Positions 33,013 through 40,255 of a stretch of DNA of 53,123 bases are shown in pieces. The DNA comes from Sphingosinicella sp. YJ22. Lineage in GTDB: Bacteria; Pseudomonadota; Alphaproteobacteria; Sphingomonadales; Sphingomonadaceae. The stretch lies in contig NZ_JAANPA010000017.1 in the NCBI RefSeq assembly GCF_011320075.1, forward strand, positions 1-53,123. The letters are read 5' to 3'. The translations under genes and the position numbers were made by a program. Each line of letters opens with the position of its first letter. Positions within the stretch are counted from its first letter, which is position 1. The notes beneath the pieces were generated by a model. The model saw only the letters and a program-made list of their open reading frames with translations, did no database searches and had not been told where the DNA came from.

Positions 33013-35060
33013 TGCAGCGGCTGCCGCCGCATCAGCGTGTGGTCGAGGAAGTCCATCGTCGCGCGCAGGCTCTGGAGCCAGCTGTCGTGGCGGAAGAAGC
33101 TGTGCCGCTCGTTGGGAAAGACGAGCTCGCGATAGGGAATGCCGCGCGCCGAAAGCTCGCGGGCGAGGACCAGCGACTGCGAGAAATCGACATTGCGGTC
33201 GTCGTCGCCATGGATGAGGAGCACCGGCGAGCGCCAGCGGTCGATCGCGCCCAGCGGCGAGGACTCCCACTGGATCTGGCGGGCGCGCTCCTGAGCCTCG
33301 GGCGAGAGGCTGTTCGGAACCGGCCGGAGCAAGGAGTGGACTCCGTGGAGATCGACTCCGGACGCGAACAGGTCGCTGTCGCGCGCGAGCGCGAGCGCGG
33401 TGAGATAGCCGCCCCAGCTTCCGCCCCACGACCCGATCCGGGCGGGATCCACGTCGCTCCGCGCCTCGAGCCAGCGGCCGGCCGCGAGGATGTCGCGATA
33501 TTCCGAAGCGCCCTCGCGGCCGGTGTCCGGAGCGTCGCGGAAGGCGAGGCCGTGGCCGGTGCCGCCGCGGTAGTTGACGACCAGCACATGATAGCCGCGC
33601 GCCGCGAGCTGCTGGTTCATGATGTAGGCGTTCGAATAATAACGCGACGGGTGGAAGCCGAGCAGCATCTGCCGCCGCGGCCCGCCATGGATGTAGACGA
33701 GAGCCGGCCGCCGGCCCTCGCCGCGCCCGCGGAAGAACTGGCCGCGGATCTCCATCCCGTCGGCGGCCCTGAACGTCACCGCCTCCGGCGCGATGAAGCC
33801 CTGCGCAGCCGACGCCGTGCCGAGCGGCGACGCGCGCTCGTCGAGCAGCACGGCATGGGCTGGACGGGCGACGTCGGTTGCGATGGCGCCCACGGAGTCG
33901 CCCGCCACGGCCGGATAGAAGAGCATGGTCGAGTCGCGGCCGCCGAGACGGATGGCCTGGCCGCCGGCGATCGGCCGCCGCCAGATCCGGCGGCGGTCGA
34001 TGTCGCCGTCATTGGCGGCATAGATAAGGGACGTCCGGTCGCCGCCGAGCAGGAAGGTCTCGACCTCGAAGGCGCCGCTGGTCAGCGCCCGCGCCTCCCC
34101 TCCCCGGGCGGCGTCGATGGCATAGACGTGCATCCAGCCGGTCCGCTCCCATGGGAACAGGATGTGGCCGTCGCGGCTCCAGAACAGGTTGCGGCTGCGC
34201 GTCCCGGCGTAGCGGCCGCCGCGGCCCGCCGGCGCCGTCCACAGGGTACGCGCCCGCCCGCTGGCGACTTCCGCCACCCGGATCGACCAATAGGTGCCGA
34301 CGTCGTGAGCGGCGCCCTGCGGCGGCGATAGATAACGGATGAAGGCGACCTCGCGCCCGTCGGGAGAGAAGACCGGCTCGACCGACTGGCCGAGTCCGGG
34401 ATCGAGGTAGCGAAGCCCCCCGCCATCGGCCTCCAGCACCGCGACATGGCCGTGCTCGCCGCGATTCTCGGACAGGAGCAGCCGCGCGCCGTCTGGCGAC
34501 CAGGCGAGCCGCGTGATCCGCCCATCCACCTTTGCCAGCGGCCGCGCCTCGCCGCCGCGGCTCCACAGCCACACCTCGCTGCGGCGGGTGAAGGCGATGC
34601 GCTGGCCGTCCGGCGAGAAGACCGGCGAATGGCCGCGCCCGACCAGCAGCGGCGCCCCGCCCGCGGCCGGCACGATGAACACCTGCTGCGCCGGCGCATC
34701 GGCTGCGGCGGCGGGGTTGGGCAGGTCCTCCTCGTCCGGATATTCCTCGTCGCCGCCGGCGACGAAGGCGAGGCTGGAGCCGTCGCGGCTGAACGCGAGA
34801 TCGTAGAGCTGGAGGCCGTCGTCCCAGGCGAACGCCGTGAGCCGACGCGCGGGCTGCCCCCGCGCGCCGACCCAGATGTTGCGGACTCCGGCCGCATTCT
34901 CGACCCATGCAAAAAGCGGCGCCTCGGCGGCCCCGGTCAACGCCCCCGCCGTGGGAAGCGCAAGCGCCTCGGCCAGCGGATCGGATGCGGCGGCGCCCGG
35001 ATGGGCGAGCGCCAATCCGACGAAGGCGAGCCACAGGCGGAAGAAGAGGCGTCGAGACAT
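33009..35060 (-). CDS. Exported S9 (prolyl oligopeptidase-type) peptidase
   Basis: Serine peptidase of 683 residues with a signal peptide (MSRRLFFRLWLAFVGLALA). An N-terminal beta-propeller built of WD40/TolB-like repeats (SPVFSPDGQRIAFTR, VFSPDGREVAFIRY) precedes an alpha/beta-hydrolase domain with the nucleophile Ser near 548 in GGSWGGYLTA, Asp near 618 in GDDDRNVDF and His near 653 in NERHSFF. It cuts short peptides in the periplasm. ATG 35060. It forms an operon with the amidohydrolase and is divergent from the dioxygenase gene. Confidence 0.92.
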   Translation of the reverse strand: MSRRLFFRLWLAFVGLALAHPGAAASDPLAEALALPTAGALTGAAEAPLFAWVENAAGVRNIWVGARGQPARRLTAFAWDDGLQLYDLAFSRDGSSLAFVAGGDEEYPDEEDLPNPAAAADAPAQQVFIVPAAGGAPLLVGRGHSPVFSPDGQRIAFTRRSEVWLWSRGGEARPLAKVDGRITRLAWSPDGARLLLSENRGEHGHVAVLEADGGGLRYLDPGLGQSVEPVFSPDGREVAFIRYLSPPQGAAHDVGTYWSIRVAEVASGRARTLWTAPAGRGGRYAGTRSRNLFWSRDGHILFPWERTGWMHVYAIDAARGGEARALTSGAFEVETFLLGGDRTSLIYAANDGDIDRRRIWRRPIAGGQAIRLGGRDSTMLFYPAVAGDSVGAIATDVARPAHAVLLDERASPLGTASAAQGFIAPEAVTFRAADGMEIRGQFFRGRGEGRRPALVYIHGGPRRQMLLGFHPSRYYSNAYIMNQQLAARGYHVLVVNYRGGTGHGLAFRDAPDTGREGASEYRDILAAGRWLEARSDVDPARIGSWGGSWGGYLTALALARDSDLFASGVDLHGVHSLLRPVPNSLSPEAQERARQIQWESSPLGAIDRWRSPVLLIHGDDDRNVDFSQSLVLARELSARGIPYRELVFPNERHSFFRHDSWLQSLRATMDFLDHTLMRRQPLQ

Positions 35061-35125
35061 GGCGCCGTTATGGAAGGCTGCCGCGGCCCGCCGCAAGCGC
35101 GCCGCGGCGCTGCATGCAGCCATGT

Positions 35126-35154
35126 TATGACCGCCGCAACGCTCTGTATGACCG
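35126..35154. promoter_or_regulatory. Tandem TATGACCG boxes between S9 peptidase and dioxygenase genes
   Basis: Two identical 8-bp direct repeats TATGACCG (35126-35133 and 35147-35154) start exactly 21 bp apart in the 135-base divergent promoter region. They lie 70 and 49 bases before the dioxygenase ATG. The spacing equals that of the TATG pairs upstream of dgcN and of the TonB receptor. A palindrome GCTGCATGCAGC lies next to them (35109-35120). Confidence 0.5.
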
Positions 35155-35195
35155 TCCCATATTCCTCCGGGGCGCATCGCCCTTAGGATCGGCTC

Positions 35196-36026
35196 ATGTC
35201 CCGCGTCATCGATCCTGAAGCCTGGCGGCGCGACGGCTATGCCATCGTCCGCCAATTCTTCATGCCGCACGAGGTCGCCGCGATCGGCGCCGAGATCGAC
35301 GCGGTCCATGCCGAGGGCGTGGCTCACGGCCGCAGCTTTCGCCACGGCAACCTCTTCTACAATGTCGCAGAGCGCGAGCACGGCCCCGTCGTGCGGATGG
35401 TGCAATGGCCGTCCTATCACCGGCCGGTGCTGGATGCGGTTCGCCTCGACCCCCGTTTCGCGGCCCTGCTGGAGCCGCTGATCGGCCGCGACGTCAAGCA
35501 GATCATCAACCAGATTCACTGGAAGGCGCCGGGCGCCGCCGGCGACTTCGCCTGGCACCAGGATTCGCGCTTCCGGCTGCCGGCCGAATGCTATCGCAAC
35601 CTTGGGACATCCTATGTCCAGACCGGCCTTGCGATCGATCCGCACAAGCCCGAATCCGGCGGCATGGCGTTCGTGCCGCGAAGCCACCTGCACGGCGATC
35701 TCGACCTCGACACCTCGGCGGACGTGCTCGGCCGAACGATGCAGGACGCGGCGCTCGAGCGGGTCGGCCTGTCCGCCGCCGATGCGATCCAGCTCGATCT
35801 CGAGCCCGGCGACCTCGCTTTGTGGAACCCCTATCTGGTCCACGGCTCGGGCACGAACCGGTCCGGTCACCAGCGCCGATTCTACATCAACGGCTATGTC
35901 CGGGCGACGGATTGCGACCGGGGCGAATGGGCGTTCCGCGACGGCCGGCCGGTCGCGCTGGGGCCGGAGCCGGCGATGGTGCACTACGAAGCGCTGCGCG
36001 AGCGGGACGATCCCCATTATGTGTGA
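35196..36026 (+). CDS. Phytanoyl-CoA dioxygenase (PhyH) family protein
   Basis: Predicted Fe(II)/2-oxoglutarate-dependent oxygenase of 276 residues, cytoplasmic. The iron ligands are His121 and Asp123 in FAWHQDSRF and a His near 217 in NPYLVHGSGTN, with the Arg that binds 2-oxoglutarate downstream (HQRRFYING). The substrate is unknown; family members hydroxylate amino acids, lipids and alkaloids. Placed in a peptide and D-amino-acid locus, an amino-acid or peptide substrate is possible. ATG 35196; dacB follows after 40 bases on the same strand. Confidence 0.88.
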   Translation: MSRVIDPEAWRRDGYAIVRQFFMPHEVAAIGAEIDAVHAEGVAHGRSFRHGNLFYNVAEREHGPVVRMVQWPSYHRPVLDAVRLDPRFAALLEPLIGRDVKQIINQIHWKAPGAAGDFAWHQDSRFRLPAECYRNLGTSYVQTGLAIDPHKPESGGMAFVPRSHLHGDLDLDTSADVLGRTMQDAALERVGLSAADAIQLDLEPGDLALWNPYLVHGSGTNRSGHQRRFYINGYVRATDCDRGEWAFRDGRPVALGPEPAMVHYEALRERDDPHYV

Positions 36027-36066
36027 GCGTCTCCGCGACGCTGCCAATCGGAATTAGGAGAACAGC

Positions 36067-37533
36067 ATGATGCGAACCCCGGTCCTCGTCCGCGCCGCCC
36101 TGCTGGCGCTCGCCATCGCCGCCGCCCCTTCACCCGCGCTGGCATGGCAGGCGACGCTTCAGGAGCGGGTGCAGGCCGAGCTCGACCGGGCCGGGCCGGG
36201 TCCGCGCTTCGGCCTGGTGGTGATGACACAGGACGGGCGCGAGCTGATCGCGATCAATCCCGACAACCGCTTCGTCCCGGCGTCCAACACCAAGCTGTTC
36301 ACCACCGCGGCGGCGTTCGCGACTCTGACCGGACTCGACCAGCCGGACGCCGCGGGCGGAGCCGCGGTGAGGCTGGAAGGCCGGCGCAGGGCGCCCGACG
36401 TGGTCCTCGTCGGCCATGGCGACGCCCGCCTGTCGAGCGCGCCCGATTGCGTGGCCAATTGCCTCGCGGCCCTCGCCGACGCAGTGGCCGCGCGGACCCG
36501 GCGGGTCCATGACGTGATCGGCGACGACACCCTGTTCCCGGACCAGCGCTGGAGCCCGGGGATGAGCTGGAACAACATCGTCACCGCTTATGGCACCGGC
36601 ATCTCGGCGCTCACGCTGGACGACAACGAGCTGGCTGTGCGGGTCACGCCCGGCGCGGTCGGGCAGCGGCCGGCGCTCGAACACCCGCCTTATTATCGCA
36701 TCGTCAACGAGGCTGTGACCGTCGCTGACGGGCCGACCCAGATCCGCTACACACGTATGCCCGGAAGCATGGACATCCGCGTGACCGGCCGCATCGCCGC
36801 GACCGCCGAGCCGGAGAATCTGCGCGTCGGGATCGACGACCCCGCCCATTACGCCGCGACCCGGCTGCGCACCTTGCTTGAGGCGCGCGGAGTCCGGGTC
36901 ACCGGCGAGGTCCGGGTCCGCCATCGCCCGGCCGAGGGCGGCGAAGGCGAGCAGGTGACCAACAACGCCCGCCCGGCTGTCTCGGCGGAGCCGGTGCTCG
37001 CGCGGCTGGTCCCGCCGCCGCTCGCCGAGGATCTCGTCCGGATCAACAAGGAAAGCCAGAACCTCCATTCCGAGCTGATGGTGCGGCGCCTCGGCGCCCT
37101 CCAGGGCTCGGGCTCGATCCAGGACGGCGTGGCCACGATCGAGGCGATGATGACCAGCGCCGGCGCGCCGCGCGCCGGCTGGGACCTTTCGGACGGTTCC
37201 GGAATGTCGACCTATAACCGCATGTCGCCGCGCGCCGTCGCCGCTCTCCTTCGCTGGGCAACGACCCAGCCCTGGGGCGACGCCTGGCGTGAGACCTTCC
37301 CGGTCGCCGGAGTGGACGGCACCCTCGCCCGCCGCTTCCGCGGGACGCCGCTCGAGGGCCGACTGTTCGCCAAGACCGGGACCCTGAACGCAACCAACGC
37401 CCTGTCGGGCTACATGACCGCGCGCAGCGGCCGAACCCTGATCTTCTCCTTCTTCGCCAACGACGTGCTGCGCAGCGGCGGCGCGACGGCGGTGATGGAT
37501 TCGGTGCTGGCGGCGATCGCCGAGGCGAACTAG
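36067..37533 (+). CDS. dacB: D-alanyl-D-alanine carboxypeptidase/endopeptidase (PBP4 type)
   Basis: Low-molecular-mass class C penicillin-binding protein of 488 residues, periplasmic, with a signal peptide ending PSPALA. The active site has Ser73-x-x-Lys76 in PASNTKLF, the SDGSGMSTYN motif (about 375-384) and Lys436-Thr-Gly. It removes terminal D-alanine and cuts D,D-cross-links of peptidoglycan, releasing D-amino acids and peptides. ATG 36067 has TTAGGAG upstream. The stop codon shares the CTAG tetranucleotide with the stop of the convergent serine hydrolase. Confidence 0.93.
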   Translation: MMRTPVLVRAALLALAIAAAPSPALAWQATLQERVQAELDRAGPGPRFGLVVMTQDGRELIAINPDNRFVPASNTKLFTTAAAFATLTGLDQPDAAGGAAVRLEGRRRAPDVVLVGHGDARLSSAPDCVANCLAALADAVAARTRRVHDVIGDDTLFPDQRWSPGMSWNNIVTAYGTGISALTLDDNELAVRVTPGAVGQRPALEHPPYYRIVNEAVTVADGPTQIRYTRMPGSMDIRVTGRIAATAEPENLRVGIDDPAHYAATRLRTLLEARGVRVTGEVRVRHRPAEGGEGEQVTNNARPAVSAEPVLARLVPPPLAEDLVRINKESQNLHSELMVRRLGALQGSGSIQDGVATIEAMMTSAGAPRAGWDLSDGSGMSTYNRMSPRAVAALLRWATTQPWGDAWRETFPVAGVDGTLARRFRGTPLEGRLFAKTGTLNATNALSGYMTARSGRTLIFSFFANDVLRSGGATAVMDSVLAAIAEAN

Positions 37534-38537
37534 CCGGCCGCTTCGATCACCGCATCGCCGGTGGCCCGGCGAAGCTCCGCGATGCCGGTGTCGCGGTGGC
37601 GCGTCGGATGGATCCGGTTGGTGAGCAGGGTCCAGGCGAGGCTGCGCTCGAAGTCCACCCACAGGCCGGTGCCGGTGAAGCCGGTGTGGCCGATCGTCTC
37701 GTCCGAGCAGGCATCGCCGCCGTGCCAGCCGGCGAAACGCCGCTCCCAGCCGCAGGTCCGGTTCTCGTTCGCGCGGGCTCGGATCGCGTCGAGCAGGAAG
37801 GGGGAGGCGCTGCCGTCTAGCAGCCCGCCCGCATAGCCGAGCACGCCCGCCACCGTGCCGAACAGCCCCGCGTGGCCGGCCGCTCCGCCGAGCGCCCAGC
37901 AATTCTCGTCATGAACCTCGCCCTTCATGACCCGCCCGCGCCAGGTGCAATGCTCGGTGGCGACGGCCGGCCCGGGCGGCGGCCCGAAGCTCAGCCCCGG
38001 CGGCAGCGGCCAGTCGCGCAGCGATCGGCCGGTGATCCGCTCGACGGCGATTCCGAGCAGGATGAAGTTGATATCCGAATAGACGCTCGGGCCGTGCCGC
38101 CATTCCCGCTGCAGGACGAAGGCGCGCAACCGCTCGGGATCGCCGCCATAGGTGTAGATCGGCTCGACCGCGGGCAGGAAGGTTCGGTGGGCGAGGCAGT
38201 CGCGGAAGGTGAGCCTGCGCTCCGCCGCGCCGTCGGGGTCATATTGGCGAAGGTCGGGGATCGCGTCGGTCAGCGGGCGGTCGAGATCGAGCCGGCCCTG
38301 CTCGGCCAGGGTCAGCACCATCGTCGTCGTCGCGATCACCTTGGAGACGGAGGCGAGGTCGAAGCAGTGATCCTCGCCGAGCGGCTCGGGTTCCGGCATC
38401 AAAGCGGCCATTCCGGCGAAGCGCACGGCGCGGCGCCCGTCGGCAGCGACGACGCCCACGGTCGCGCCTGGGATGCGGCAATCGGTGATCGCCTGCCGCG
38501 CCGGCGCGAACGCCCGCTCCGCGACGTCCTCGATCAT
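37530..38537 (-). CDS. Beta-lactamase-fold serine hydrolase (class C-like)
   Basis: Serine hydrolase of 335 residues of the class C beta-lactamase/D-aminopeptidase family. The active-site motifs are Ser63-Val-Ser-Lys66 in FDLASVSKVIA, Tyr-Ser-Asp in SVYSDINF (Y-x-N in most) and HTG in GHTGFTGTG. No signal peptide is visible, so it may act in the cytoplasm, unlike true beta-lactamases. Its ATG overlaps the stop of the AmpG-like permease gene (ATGA). That coupling suggests it acts on what the permease imports, perhaps as a peptidase or esterase. Confidence 0.85.
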   Translation of the reverse strand: MIEDVAERAFAPARQAITDCRIPGATVGVVAADGRRAVRFAGMAALMPEPEPLGEDHCFDLASVSKVIATTTMVLTLAEQGRLDLDRPLTDAIPDLRQYDPDGAAERRLTFRDCLAHRTFLPAVEPIYTYGGDPERLRAFVLQREWRHGPSVYSDINFILLGIAVERITGRSLRDWPLPPGLSFGPPPGPAVATEHCTWRGRVMKGEVHDENCWALGGAAGHAGLFGTVAGVLGYAGGLLDGSASPFLLDAIRARANENRTCGWERRFAGWHGGDACSDETIGHTGFTGTGLWVDFERSLAWTLLTNRIHPTRHRDTGIAELRRATGDAVIEAAG

Positions 38538-40066
38538 GCCGGCTCGTCGTCCGGCGCGCGCGGCCGGGCGCGGGCGATCGCCGGAAGGAACAGGAGCGCC
38601 GCCAGGCTCAGCACGCCGGACAGCAGGAAGAACAGGTCGAAGCCGTTGAAGCCTGCCCGGTCGAACGCCTCGACCATCGCGCCGCCGGACCCCGACAGCA
38701 GGCGCGGCAGAAGGAAGGCGAAGCCCGACAGGAATGCATATTGGGCGCCGGGGTGGCGCGGATTCACCAGCAGCGAGAGGTAGACGACGAAGATCGCCCC
38801 CGCCATGCCGTTGCCGAACTGGTCGGCGGCCGTGGCGATGTAGAGCATCGTCTCGTCGACCGGCTGGTGGGCGAGCCAGACGAAGCCGAAATTGCCGATC
38901 GCGGCGAAGATCGCGCCCACCGCCAGCGCCCGCGCCTGCGGCCAGCGCGCGGCCATCCATCCGCCGAGGCCGACGCCGACGATGCTGGCGATCAGCGCGA
39001 CATAGGAATCCGCGCGGCCGATCGCGCTCAGCGAATAGCCGAGGTCGCGGATCATCGGCTTGGACAGGTTGAGCGCGAGCACGTCGCCCATCCGGTAGAT
39101 CGACACGAACGCCATCAGCGCCAGCGCCATGAAGCCGTAGCGCCAGAAGAAGTCGACATAGGGCCCGATCGCGACCGAGCGGCGCGCCGGCGCGGACGGC
39201 GGCAGGTTGCGGATCTTGGGCACCGCCGCCGCCATGATCAGGAACGGCAGCATGCACAGCGCGAGGACGTAGGGCGTGACGTTGGTCTCACCGCTGATGC
39301 CCATGCCCGCGGCGGCCTCGAGCAAAAGCCAGCCCACCGCCGCGGTCGCCGCCGTCGCCGCCAGCAGGATCGCGGCGCTTGCCGCCAGCCCGGTTGCGAG
39401 CGCCGTCATCCGGCTCCCGCCATGGCCCGGGTCCGGCCGCATGCTGGCGAGGATCGGGAAAGCGGCGAAGGCACCCGCGGCGATCGCGAGGTAGGCGCCG
39501 GTCCAACCCCAGCCCGGCTGGTCGGCGATGAGCAGCGCGCCGCTCCCGGCCGCGACCATCGCCGTGCGATAGCCCCACAGGTTCGCCGCCGCGAGCGGAC
39601 CCTGCTCCTCCTGGGTCGGGGCGAGCTCGATTCGCCACGCGTCAGCGGCGACTTCGAGCGTCGTCGTCCAGAAGGCGAGCAGAACCGCGAACAGCGCCGT
39701 AATGCCGAGGCTCCGGTCGGACGAGGTCAGCGCCATCATCACCATCGACGAGGCGATGCCGAGCTGCGCGAGCATGATCCAGCCGCGCCTCTTGCCCCAG
39801 AACCGGCCGAAGCCCGGCACCTCGTAGCGGTCGAGCAAAGGCGCCCACAGGAACTTGAAGGTCGGCAGCAGCTGGACCCAGGCGAAGAAGCCGATGATGA
39901 CCAGCCCGACCTCGTGCATCGCCAGCCGCAGCGAAAGCACGGTCGAGAACATGTAGAAGGGCAGGCCCGCGGAAAAGCCGAGCAGCACGTAGAGCGCCTG
40001 TCGGCCGCCCCCTCTCGCCACCACCTGACCCGCCGAAGCGGCGCCAACCTGCGCTCGTGACGCCAT
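38534..40066 (-). CDS. ampG: AmpG-type MFS permease
   Basis: Major facilitator transporter of 510 residues with about 14 membrane segments, as in AmpG. Family features are LLGFSAGLPFYMFSTVLSLR near the N-terminus, KFLWAPLLDRYEVP after the third helix, and WRIELAPTQEEQGPLAAANLWGYR as two conserved stretches. AmpG imports anhydro-muropeptides for recycling. ATG 40066 has GGGAGGGG three bases upstream of its TG, so expression may be high. Divergent from the TonB receptor gene with shared motifs between them. Confidence 0.88.
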   Translation of the reverse strand: MASRAQVGAASAGQVVARGGGRQALYVLLGFSAGLPFYMFSTVLSLRLAMHEVGLVIIGFFAWVQLLPTFKFLWAPLLDRYEVPGFGRFWGKRRGWIMLAQLGIASSMVMMALTSSDRSLGITALFAVLLAFWTTTLEVAADAWRIELAPTQEEQGPLAAANLWGYRTAMVAAGSGALLIADQPGWGWTGAYLAIAAGAFAAFPILASMRPDPGHGGSRMTALATGLAASAAILLAATAATAAVGWLLLEAAAGMGISGETNVTPYVLALCMLPFLIMAAAVPKIRNLPPSAPARRSVAIGPYVDFFWRYGFMALALMAFVSIYRMGDVLALNLSKPMIRDLGYSLSAIGRADSYVALIASIVGVGLGGWMAARWPQARALAVGAIFAAIGNFGFVWLAHQPVDETMLYIATAADQFGNGMAGAIFVVYLSLLVNPRHPGAQYAFLSGFAFLLPRLLSGSGGAMVEAFDRAGFNGFDLFFLLSGVLSLAALLFLPAIARARPRAPDDEPA

Positions 40067-40146
40067 CACCCCTCCCAATGCGGCCGAGCCTGGCGCCCGC
40101 ACCGGGGACCGTACCTGCGGCATGCCGACCGCAGACGCACGGTATT

Positions 40147-40215
40147 TATGCGCACAATGGCGGCAGGTTATGGCTCGGCCAACAGAAACTATGGCCGGCC
40201 ATGCCATTCTTGGCA
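40147..40215. promoter_or_regulatory. Dyads and TATG boxes between ampG and TonB receptor genes
   Basis: TATG occurs at 40147, 40169 and 40190; the last two are exactly 21 bp apart and read TATGGCTCGGCC and TATGGCCGGCC. The second contains the perfect palindrome ATGGCCGGCCAT (40191-40202), and TGCCATTCTTGGCA (40202-40215) follows. These dyads look like regulator sites in the divergent promoter; the regulator is not known. Confidence 0.5.
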
Positions 40216-40255
40216 CTTAATACTGGCTGGCTCACGCCCCAGGGGGATTATTCAC

